Counted from the stretch's first letter, positions 1-4,241 are shown. The stretch: 8,825 nucleotides of DNA from an uncultured Clostridia bacterium (GCA_947366645.1 CANBAX010000032.1:1-8825), one strand, 5' to 3'. Numbers and translations are program-made. The notes: generated by a model not told the origin, from the sequence alone.

Positions 1-53
1 TAAAATCCTGAGTTCGCAAGGACGTGTGGGTTCGACTCCCACCACCGGCACCA
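1..53 (+). tRNA. 3' half of tRNA-Leu (anticodon UAA), cut by the window edge
   Basis: The sequence begins at the anticodon. TAA (1-3) is followed by AA and the 3' strand TCCTG of the anticodon stem. A long class II variable arm follows (GTTC, loop GCAA, GGAC at about 12-23), then the T arm GTGGG-TTCGACT-CCCAC, the acceptor 3' strand and an encoded CCA at 51-53. The long variable arm and the acceptor strand CACCGGC with A73 are typical of bacterial tRNA-Leu. The 5' half lies outside the window. Because an integrase gene follows at once, this 3' end is probably the attachment core of the element (attL or attR); the second copy is not in the window. Confidence 0.93.
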
Positions 54-60
54 CTAATTT

Positions 61-107
61 AAACGCTATACGTCTTTATTTTCAAGGCGTGTAGCGTTTT
101 TCTTTTT
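61..107 (+). terminator. Rho-independent terminator after the tRNA
   Basis: The arms AAACGCTATACG (61-72) and CGTGTAGCGTTT (88-99) form a 12-bp stem with one wobble pair. The loop is 15 nt and the stem is followed by the T-rich run TTTTTCTTTTT. It should end the tRNA transcript. Read the other way the tail is weaker (TTTAAATT), so it may only partly stop transcripts from the integrase gene. Confidence 0.8.
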
Positions 108-196
108 GACACAAAATTTTAGGTCGAATTTTGCAAGTAAGGTAAAATTTGGCCTTCATTTTTGCATTTTTTGTGTCAAATTTTGAGTCAAATTTT
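105..196. repeat. Inverted and direct repeats between tRNA and integrase; candidate integrase arm sites
   Basis: A perfect 12-bp inverted repeat is visible: TTTGACACAAAA at 105-116 and TTTTGTGTCAAA at 169-180. Overlapping it is a direct repeat of the form GTCRAATTTT at 123-132, 175-184 and 187-196. Tyrosine integrases with an N-terminal arm-binding domain use short direct repeats flanking the core, and this stretch sits between the presumed core (tRNA end) and the integrase gene. The assignment rests on position and repetition only; the 3' end of the integrase transcript also lies here. Confidence 0.4.
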
Positions 197-199
197 ATT

Positions 200-1411
200 T
201 TAAAATATATAATACAGGTTATTATATATTTTAAGCAGTTTCTCTTTGCTCAGGTGATAGTCAAGGTCGGTATAATTATCTTTTGTGATTTGGCTTGTTG
301 AGTGTCCCATCTGTCTTGAGATAAACAGTTCAGGGTTACCCAAGTAAAAGTTGTTTGTAGCAAAAGTATGCCTCAAATTGACAATACTTCCGGAAATGTC
401 TAGTTCTTTAAGTATTTCAGCAAAACGGCGATACACTGTTTCATCATCCCACTTCTTCAACAACTCAATATTATTTTTTATCAGCAAGAAACCCTGTTTT
501 GTAAGTTTTATATATTTGTAACGTTTCTCACGGTTCCTACCTTTAAGGTTTACTGCCTTAAGAATGAGGTCATCTGCATAAAGGTGCTGCTCTATGTTTT
601 TGAAATCAAGTTCCCGGCGTCTTAGTCCAGTAATTAAATAAATCAGGATGACTGGTTTTATCTCTTCGCCCTTCAGGCGTTCCAGGATGCGCACCTGTTG
701 TTCGTAAGTAAACGCCGGTTTACGCACAAACTTACGAGGCTTCACCACTATGCTAGCAAATGGATTCGCCTTTATCATCCCCTGGTTAAACATTGCTTTG
801 AAGAAGGCCCTCAAATACAAAATAACTTTTTCCTTTGGCCTACCCTCTTCAATTTTATTTAGCAACTTCAACAGAACATCCCTGCCCACCTTCACAAGTG
901 GAAGATGATGCAGCTCCTCGACCTTGTCGCGCACACGTTCGATATCATCCGCCGTTTCTTTTACTACAAACGGCTTTTTATTTTGTTCATACCATTTGTC
1001 CCAACACTCAATAAATGGTTTTTGACATCTGTGTGCTTTTATATATTTGCCACCGGACACCTTGGCCAAAACATCTTTAAGTTTGTCCAAGCATTCTTTT
1101 TGTGTGTGACCATAAACGGTGTATGTGTGGCCATTAATCATTTTCCTTCCAATATAGCGGTGGTCGCTATATCGATACTGTACATTTTTCAATTCTATAT
1201 CTCCTTTTGGTTTTAGTTTCGATATAGAATTAGCGATTTTTATTTTTTCCTCTTCCTTTGGTTTTTGTACCTCTACAACATCTCTTTCAAATTCTTGTTG
1301 TTTTTGATATTCTCGGCCAGTTTCTATACTGAGCCATTTTAAAAGCCAATGTGCAATCTCTACAATCTTTAGAAGTCCATCATTGGCATCTTGTACAAAC
1401 TTTGCATCCAT
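200..1411 (-). CDS. int: Tyrosine recombinase (phage/ICE-type integrase)
   Basis: This 403-aa enzyme would insert and excise the element at the tRNA-Leu 3' end by DNA strand exchange through a 3'-phosphotyrosine. The C-terminal catalytic domain (about 235-385) shows box I TGLRRREL (Arg264), a beta-hairpin Lys region around KGRNREK (290-296), box II NLRHTFAT (Arg347), MGH (His370) and the nucleophile Tyr380 in NYTDLD. Residues about 130-225 fit a SAM-like core-binding domain. Residues about 79-115 (IGRKMINGHTYTVYG and following) look like an arm-type DNA-binding domain. The first 75 residues are helical and charged, without a recognised domain. One oddity: the His normally three residues before Arg347 is Val344. 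The start is supported by GGAGGG seven bases upstream. It lies 56 bp downstream of the repressor gene on the same strand, so the two are probably co-transcribed. Confidence 0.93.
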   Translation of the reverse strand: MDAKFVQDANDGLLKIVEIAHWLLKWLSIETGREYQKQQEFERDVVEVQKPKEEEKIKIANSISKLKPKGDIELKNVQYRYSDHRYIGRKMINGHTYTVYGHTQKECLDKLKDVLAKVSGGKYIKAHRCQKPFIECWDKWYEQNKKPFVVKETADDIERVRDKVEELHHLPLVKVGRDVLLKLLNKIEEGRPKEKVILYLRAFFKAMFNQGMIKANPFASIVVKPRKFVRKPAFTYEQQVRILERLKGEEIKPVILIYLITGLRRRELDFKNIEQHLYADDLILKAVNLKGRNREKRYKYIKLTKQGFLLIKNNIELLKKWDDETVYRRFAEILKELDISGSIVNLRHTFATNNFYLGNPELFISRQMGHSTSQITKDNYTDLDYHLSKEKLLKIYNNLYYIF

Positions 1412-1467
1412 TGTATTCCCTCCAGGAAAATACTAACTTGCAAAGTTGGAAATTTCAAGACTTAAAT

Positions 1468-1815
1468 TCAAAACGGCCTTGCTGGCGCAATCTGTGTGTC
1501 CGGCAACTTCATGATGATAGAAAGTTGACCCAAAGCAAATGTGGCTTGTTTTTCATCCATTTTTATTGCTAAGTTAATAATTTGCCTTTGCTCCTCACGC
1601 AATCCGTCAAGTTGAAGTGTGTTGGTAGTTTGGTGGCCTAACAAGTAATCGATACTGCAGCCGAAATAGTCGGCTAGTTTGATGAGAACTTCATAGCCCA
1701 TTTCTGTGCGTTGTTGTTCGTAATTTTTGTATGTATCACGAGTCATGCCGACCTGAGAGGCAAGTTCTTCTTGTGTGAACCCCCGTTGCCCCCTAAGTAA
1801 TTTTAATTTGTTCAT
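1468..1815 (-). CDS. XRE-family helix-turn-helix repressor (CI-like)
   Basis: The 115-aa protein has an N-terminal Cro/CI helix-turn-helix. TQEELASQVGMTRDTYKNYEQ spans about 14-34, followed by the usual helices ending in FGCSIDYLLG at 51-60. The C-terminal half (about 70-105) is helical and probably dimerises; there is no peptidase domain, so it is not a LexA-like self-cleaving repressor. The ribosome site AAAGGAGGG sits just before the ATG. It faces away from the early operon, and the gap between them carries paired TAGCCC/GGGCTA dyads, the expected operators. The likely role is to maintain the integrated state by silencing the rightward promoter and controlling its own. How it is induced cannot be seen; an antirepressor or a missing SOS link are both possible. 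Confidence 0.88.
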   Translation of the reverse strand: MNKLKLLRGQRGFTQEELASQVGMTRDTYKNYEQQRTEMGYEVLIKLADYFGCSIDYLLGHQTTNTLQLDGLREEQRQIINLAIKMDEKQATFALGQLSIIMKLPDTQIAPARPF

Positions 1816-1857
1816 ACTCCCTCCTTTGGCCTAATTTTAATTTTTTTTAACAAAAAA

Positions 1858-1887
1858 AGTAAAATAATAGCCCAAAACATTTGACAA
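1858..1887 (-). promoter_or_regulatory. Candidate leftward promoter for repressor and integrase
   Basis: On the minus strand TTGTCA (1887-1882) is followed after 18 bp by TTTACT (1863-1858). This predicts a start near 1851 and a leader of about 36 nt. Its -35 box is the complement of the rightward -35 box, so the two polymerases would compete for the same DNA. The -10 box is weak. A better-looking TATAAT on the minus strand (1902-1897) lacks a -35 partner. Confidence 0.4.
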
Positions 1888-1894
1888 TGGGCTA
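1868..1894. promoter_or_regulatory. Operator dyad TAGCCC-N15-GGGCTA over the shared -35 region
   Basis: The half-sites TAGCCC (1868-1873) and GGGCTA (1889-1894) are exact inverted copies centred on the -35 boxes of both promoters. The same hexamers form the tighter dyad at 1921-1937, which argues that one protein reads both. A protein bound here could block or balance the two directions. The orientation of the half-sites is opposite to that in the 1921 dyad, so each hexamer may instead be half of a separate operator with a degenerate second half. Confidence 0.55.
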
Positions 1895-1909
1895 AAATTA
1901 TACTATTAT
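1881..1909 (+). promoter_or_regulatory. Rightward early promoter
   Basis: TTGACA (1881-1886, consensus) is separated by 17 bp from TATTAT (1904-1909, 5 of 6). The predicted start is near 1916, giving a leader of about 36 nt before the ATG at 1952. It is flanked by operator dyads at 1868-1894 and 1921-1937, so it should be shut by the XRE repressor. Confidence 0.82.
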
Positions 1910-1920
1910 TGACCATGAAA

Positions 1921-1937
1921 AGGGCTAAAATAGCCCT
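1921..1937. promoter_or_regulatory. Perfect operator palindrome next to the early-gene ribosome site
   Basis: AGGGCTA and TAGCCCT form 7-bp arms around AAA. The palindrome lies just downstream of the predicted start of the rightward promoter and three bases before the AGGAGGT ribosome site (1941-1947). A repressor dimer here would block early elongation. In RNA it could fold into a small hairpin beside the ribosome site, but with only a 3-nt loop. Confidence 0.7.
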
Positions 1938-1951
1938 AAAAGGAGGTAAAA

Positions 1952-2197
1952 ATGAAGAGAAAACTAGGAAAGACAAGATTCTATTGCTTTTTGATTGACT
2001 ATAAAATCAATCCAAAAAGTGGCAAATTGGAGTACTGGGAGCATTTTCGTGCTTACCAAGACTACAAGACAAGGAACTACTCTTTGATTGACTATCTTTG
2101 GTTCCTGTATTTCGCTTATGAGCAATACTGGCAAAATTCAGAGTCTTCCTATGAGTCATTTAATGAATTCATGGATAGACGATACTTAGGTAAATAA
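1952..2197 (+). CDS. Early protein of unknown function, 81 aa
   Basis: This is the first gene behind the repressed rightward promoter, in the place where cro or an early regulator usually sits. However, no helix-turn-helix can be made out. The protein is rich in aromatic residues (many Tyr, Trp and Phe, for example SLIDYLWFLYFAYEQYW at 44-60) and carries basic N-terminal (KRKLGKTR) and C-terminal (DRRYLGK) ends. It lacks a signal peptide, and the hydrophobic stretch is broken by charged residues, so a small globular cytoplasmic protein is more likely than a membrane protein. The ribosome site AGGAGGT and spacing are excellent. It is followed closely by a strong terminator, so it appears to be transcribed alone. 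An antirepressor or excision-related role is possible but unsupported. Confidence 0.75.
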   Translation: MKRKLGKTRFYCFLIDYKINPKSGKLEYWEHFRAYQDYKTRNYSLIDYLWFLYFAYEQYWQNSESSYESFNEFMDRRYLGK

Positions 2198-2199
2198 AA

Positions 2200-2231
2200 A
2201 AACGCCCCAGCGTGGGGCTGGGGCTGTTTTT
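2200..2231. terminator. Bidirectional Rho-independent terminator
   Basis: GCCCCAGC (2204-2211) pairs with GCTGGGGC (2217-2224) around a 5-nt loop. A T-run follows on the plus strand (2227-2231), and an A-run precedes the stem (2196-2202), giving a T-run on the minus strand. It lies between two converging genes that end at 2197 and 2236 and should stop both. It also means the replication genes from 2607 need their own promoter unless readthrough or antitermination occurs. Confidence 0.9.
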
Positions 2232-2235
2232 AAAT

Positions 2236-2436
2236 TTATTTTTCTTCTGCAGGCGGTTCACCATTTAATTTTTCAATTTTCTTTCTTAGTTTAGATTGCT
2301 TATCGCCTAGCAATTTAAGTTCCGCCTTTAAATCTTCTGTTCTAGGTACAATTTTAGCTTTCTCGTTAATTTCCTTAGTTAAATCGTTAAATTCCTGGGA
2401 TAACTTCTTTAACTTTGCATTATGTAATTTCCCCAT
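2236..2436 (-). CDS. Small charged coiled-coil protein, 66 aa
   Basis: The protein is almost entirely helical and charged: LKKLSQEFNDLTKEINEKAK at about 9-28, a short break at VPRTED, then a second helix to about residue 58, ending in GEPPAEEK. This suggests a two-helix or dimeric coiled coil. No signal peptide or membrane segment is present and no family is recognised. Support for a real gene comes from the ribosome site AGAGGGA eight bases before the ATG, a candidate promoter on the minus strand (TATAAT at 2509-2504), and the bidirectional terminator directly behind its stop. It is the only minus-strand gene right of the repressor, which suggests an independently expressed cargo or lysogenic gene. 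Confidence 0.72.
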   Translation of the reverse strand: MGKLHNAKLKKLSQEFNDLTKEINEKAKIVPRTEDLKAELKLLGDKQSKLRKKIEKLNGEPPAEEK

Positions 2437-2503
2437 TGCAGATTCCCTCTTTTAGATTTCATTGGTATAAAGCAATCGACTATGCCACACATACCAACAA
2501 ATT

Positions 2504-2532
2504 ATTATACCATACAAAAACAAAAACTCCAA
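2504..2532 (-). promoter_or_regulatory. Candidate promoter of the small coiled-coil gene
   Basis: On the minus strand TTGGAG (2532-2527) is followed after 17 bp by a consensus TATAAT (2509-2504). This gives a start near 2497 and a leader of about 60 nt. The -35 box is poor (3 of 6). The same DNA encodes the 5' edge of the ribozyme on the plus strand. No convincing plus-strand promoter for the replication operon was found in 2437-2533. Confidence 0.45.
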
Positions 2533-2600
2533 ACAGCCCTGACGAGTCTTTGAAAATTAAGACGAAACCCGCAAGGGTCGGCTGACAAGCCTTAAAGGAG
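2527..2600 (+). ncRNA. Type I hammerhead self-cleaving ribozyme in the leader of the replication operon
   Basis: All conserved hammerhead parts are present in order. Stem I 5' strand is CAGCC (2534-2538), then the core CUGACGA (2539-2545). Stem II GUCUU/AAGAC (2546-2550 with 2559-2563) has an 8-nt loop. GAA (2564-2566) and the closing pair A2567-U2578 follow. Stem III CCC/GGG is capped by a GCAA tetraloop (2568-2577). C2579 is the cleavage nucleotide, and stem I closes with GGCUG (2580-2584). Cleavage is predicted between C2579 and G2580. The open stem is stem I, hence type I. An outer helix CUCC (2527-2530) with GGAG (2597-2600) is possible and would include the ribosome binding site of the next gene. 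Hammerheads are known in bacterial and prophage DNA; the class here is read directly from the sequence. Confidence 0.93.
2580..2591 (+). promoter_or_regulatory. Hairpin formed at the new 5' end after ribozyme cleavage
   Basis: GGCU (2580-2583) can pair with AGCC (2588-2591) around loop GACA, starting exactly at the predicted cleavage nucleotide. It uses the 3' strand of stem I, so it can form only once stem I opens. A hairpin at the extreme 5' end followed by an open ribosome site is known to stabilise mRNAs in Bacillus-type hosts. That it does so here is inference. Confidence 0.55.
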
Positions 2601-2606
2601 GTAAAA

Positions 2607-2762
2607 ATGACAAAGGAGCAAATAGAAAAGTACATAAGCGAAACAATGGCATATTTTCGCTTAGTTGACAAAGAAAGCACGGAAGAAGATTTTAAGTGGC
2701 AAGAAAACTATATTCGTAAGCACTTGTATAAAAAATACAACATCACGGAGGGCGACCTATGA
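2607..2762 (+). CDS. Small protein of unknown function, 51 aa
   Basis: This short ORF starts at the ATG behind the GGAGG (2597-2601) that follows the ribozyme, and it ends in an ATGA overlap with the next gene. It encodes a charged, mainly helical protein beginning MTKEQIEKYISET, with an aromatic-rich centre (FKWQENYIRKHLYKKY) and ending NITEGDL. There is no signal peptide or membrane segment. The ideal ribosome site, the overlap and the position as first cistron of the replication operon make it a real gene despite its size. Its leader and start region (AGGAGGTAAAAATGA) are the same as those of the early gene at 1952. Function unknown. Confidence 0.75.
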   Translation: MTKEQIEKYISETMAYFRLVDKESTEEDFKWQENYIRKHLYKKYNITEGDL

Positions 2763-3031
2763 CAGTTCTCCAATTAGCAATACCAAAAAAATTAATTAAA
2801 GCCAGTAAGGAAAAAATGACAACGTCATTTTCTATTCCCGCTGGCATTATTTTATTCGAAGTAAGAGATTTGAAAAACAAAGAAATGTTGGCCGTTACTT
2901 CAATACTTCCACGCCCCTCTCAAATGAGAGACTTTGCCATGGCGATAGGTCGCCATTTGGAAGTTGTGGCAAGAGGCGTCAAAATCTTTGACACAAAGTG
3001 GTATCTGCAAAACATGGAGGTGACGACATGA
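2759..3031 (+). CDS. Conserved-looking protein of unknown function, 90 aa
   Basis: The start ATG overlaps the upstream stop (ATGA), with GGAGGG at 2747-2752 as ribosome site. Its own stop overlaps the start of the replication protein in the same way, so the three are translationally coupled. The protein has an N-terminal basic stretch (PKKLIKASKEKM), beta-like segments (SIPAGIILFEVRDL, MLAVTSILP) and a helix around MRDFAMAIGRHLEVVARG. This mixed alpha/beta makeup fits a small cytoplasmic nucleic-acid or protein-binding factor. By position a single-strand DNA-binding or replication accessory role is conceivable, but no motif proves it. Confidence 0.72.
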   Translation: MTVLQLAIPKKLIKASKEKMTTSFSIPAGIILFEVRDLKNKEMLAVTSILPRPSQMRDFAMAIGRHLEVVARGVKIFDTKWYLQNMEVTT

Positions 3032-3789
3032 GTTACTGGTCATCCTACCCAAAAAAAGTATTGCGCCTAAAAAATCTCACTGACGGCGAACTAAGACTAT
3101 GGCTACTCATTAGCGACAACTTAACACCGGCCGGCTACTGCAAACTTACAAATGCGGAAATCTCGAAGGCGCTTAATAATCTATCACAACAAACAATCTC
3201 CGCGCGCATTTCGTCATTGGCCAAAAAGAAGTTTATAAACATTGTTCAAAACAATCACAAACATGAACGTTGGATGTATGTGCACGTACCAAAAGAACAA
3301 GAACTGTACGCAGAAGAAAAACCGGATGATGAAAAACTAAGCGCACAAATGCTAGCCTTGCAAGAGTCATTCAAAACAGCCGTCATCTTTGGCAGCGCTG
3401 AGCCAGACTTGCTCCTGGCACGCATTAAGGAATCACCAGTGCTTGATAGCATCCAAGACAACTCGATTCAATATGCACTTACGCTTGACCAAGTCAAGTT
3501 CTTGGCTGAGTTCATGTACAACTACCCTCACAAAGCAATTGACTGCCAAGTTGCATCATACACTGGCCTAGACTTCTCACAACTGATAGGCAAGATTGAT
3601 GATAGCAACTTCTTGCAGAAGGCTAACAATCTCGGCCTTAAATGGTGCCTAGATAATAGTGACAAAATTATGGCCGGCACACATGACAACTTTAGAAAAG
3701 AGAAACCAAAACAAAACTTCACTGGAAGAAGTTATACGCGTGGACAACTGAATGCCCTATTCCAAGACATTGATGATATCGAAATATAG
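3028..3789 (+). CDS. Winged-helix protein, probable replication initiator or DnaD-like replisome organiser
   Basis: The 253-aa protein carries an N-terminal winged helix-turn-helix at about 16-88: LTDGELRLWLLISDN, the recognition region CKLTNAEISKALNNLSQQT and a wing ending RWMYVHV. This is the arrangement of phage and plasmid replication proteins of Firmicutes. The middle (about 100-215) is helical. The C-terminus YTRGQLNALFQDIDDIEI resembles the acidic tail motif of DnaD-like phage replication proteins. The start at 3028 is preferred over the in-frame ATG at 2998, because GGAGGT (3016-3021) lies six bases before it and it makes the ATGA overlap with the upstream gene. No HUH-type Rep motif is present, so rolling-circle replication through this protein is unlikely. 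Replication role: moderate confidence; winged-helix fold: good. Confidence 0.75.
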   Translation: MSYWSSYPKKVLRLKNLTDGELRLWLLISDNLTPAGYCKLTNAEISKALNNLSQQTISARISSLAKKKFINIVQNNHKHERWMYVHVPKEQELYAEEKPDDEKLSAQMLALQESFKTAVIFGSAEPDLLLARIKESPVLDSIQDNSIQYALTLDQVKFLAEFMYNYPHKAIDCQVASYTGLDFSQLIGKIDDSNFLQKANNLGLKWCLDNSDKIMAGTHDNFRKEKPKQNFTGRSYTRGQLNALFQDIDDIEI

Positions 3790-3798
3790 GAGGTAAAA

Positions 3799-3909
3799 AT
3801 GGGAATTGAAACAATTAAAAAATTTATAGCTTGGTGCAAAGACCACGGCAAAAATCCAAGCCATGTGGAATCACTTGACGAGTACAACCTATGCCTAAGA
3901 AAGAGTTAA
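3799..3909 (+). CDS. Micro-protein, 36 aa, unknown
   Basis: ATG at 3799 stands behind TAGGAGGT (3787-3794), which overlaps the stop of the replication gene, and shares the AGGAGGTAAAAATG context of two other genes in the window. The peptide begins MGIETIKKFIAWCKDHGKNP and ends LCLRKS. It contains one predicted amphipathic helix and two cysteines, with no membrane segment. The strong ribosome site is the main argument for expression. Function unknown. Confidence 0.6.
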   Translation: MGIETIKKFIAWCKDHGKNPSHVESLDEYNLCLRKS

Positions 3910-4010
3910 GAGCAATTCAGGTTGGCATGTTTGGCGATATTGACTACATAACCCTCAATCACTTAGTGGCGAAAGATAAACGCAAAGCTACTCGTCGGGG
4001 CTCCTTTTAA
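3891..4010 (+). CDS. Micro-protein, 39 aa, basic, overlapping the previous one
   Basis: It starts inside the 36-aa gene (19-base overlap, different frame) and ends at 4010. The product begins MPKKELRAIQVGMFGDIDYI and ends in a very basic tail (KDKRKATRRGSF). There is no good ribosome site, only GACGAG some 12 bases upstream, so translation would depend on coupling to the upstream ORF. The basic tail suggests nucleic-acid binding. It may be a chance ORF. Confidence 0.42.
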   Translation: MPKKELRAIQVGMFGDIDYITLNHLVAKDKRKATRRGSF

Positions 4011-4025
4011 AAAATATAGAAAACA

Positions 4026-4050
4026 AAAAAATTTCCTCCTAAAATTTTTT
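4026..4050 (+). terminator. A/T-rich hairpin with T-run; weak terminator or regulatory loop
   Basis: AAAAAATTT (4026-4034) and AAATTTTTT (4042-4050) form a 9-bp stem with loop CCTCCTA, ending in six Ts. It sits 16 bases after the last ORF of the replication module and may thin transcription before the next block. The stem has no G-C pairs, so it would be a weak terminator. The loop is complementary to Shine-Dalgarno sequences in this window. Confidence 0.4.
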
Positions 4051-4087
4051 CAAAACAAAACTCAAACACAATATGCCAAAAATTTTG

Positions 4088-4116
4088 TTCATAATTACCT
4101 TCAGCTTGCCTATAAC
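4088..4116 (+). promoter_or_regulatory. Candidate promoter for the membrane-protein operon
   Basis: TTCATA (4088-4093, 4 of 6) is followed after 17 bp by TATAAC (4111-4116, 5 of 6), placing a start near 4123. If real, the transcript begins inside the structured element and carries the GC-rich hairpin near its 5' end. In that case the 5' hairpin at 4108-4129 could exist only in read-through transcripts or in DNA. Confidence 0.35.
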
Positions 4117-4209
4117 CCGACGCATAGGCCTCCGGCGGTGGAAGTCCGCCGGCTAAGTTATGGGAACGCAAAGCAAACGCTGTTGCTGAGTTCAAAGCTC
4201 AAGTTCCTA
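4108..4209 (+). ncRNA. GC-rich structured element (leader RNA, or DNA origin/packaging signal)
   Basis: In an otherwise AT-rich gap several helices stack up. GCCTAT/ATAGGC (4108-4113 with 4124-4129) has a 10-nt loop. CCGGCGG/CCGCCGG (4132-4138 with 4146-4152) has the 7-nt loop TGGAAGT, which fits a T-loop. TGGGAAC/GTTCCTA (4161-4167 with 4203-4209) is a 7-bp closing helix around a short arm GCAA/TTGC (4173-4176 with 4183-4186) and a T-arm-like hairpin TGAG-TTCAAAG-CTCA (4187-4201). An alternative 8-bp helix CCTATAAC/GTTATGGG (4109-4116 with 4157-4164) excludes the first and third. No known RNA class fits convincingly. It could act as a switch-like leader of the membrane-protein operon or as folded DNA. 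Confidence 0.6.
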
Positions 4210-4241
4210 AAACAAAAATTTAACAAAAGGAGGGATGCAAT

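Noticed and set aside
905..1216. Plus-strand ORF of 103 codons with hydrophobic product
   Set aside because: It lies entirely inside the integrase gene on the opposite strand. Hydrophobic antisense products of Lys/Glu-rich genes are common and no ribosome site precedes it.
2480..2680. Minus-strand ORF of 66 codons over the hammerhead region
   Set aside because: It has no ribosome site, overlaps the ribozyme and the 51-aa gene antisense, and contains the A/T promoter region. The plus-strand features explain the sequence better.
2998..3027. Upstream start for the winged-helix gene adding ten residues
   Set aside because: The ATG at 2998 has no ribosome site and would overlap the 90-aa gene by 34 bases. 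ATG 3028 has GGAGGT at the right distance and the ATGA overlap used by its neighbours.
4108..4164. Twister-sister ribozyme
   Set aside because: ACCC, AGGCC, the loop UGGAAGU closed by G-C pairs and AUGGG recall parts of that ribozyme, but the outer helix would be only three pairs, the cleavage CA is UA here, and stronger competing helices use the same bases.
4132..4164. Cobalamin riboswitch core
   Set aside because: GGTGGAAGTCC matches the central box in part, but the downstream conserved segment with the CCGC and ACTG elements is missing and GGGAA is on the wrong side.
4007..4195. Minus-strand ORF of 62 codons across the structured gap
   Set aside because: It needs a TTG start without a ribosome site, runs antisense through the GC-rich hairpins, and its composition follows the palindromes rather than a protein.
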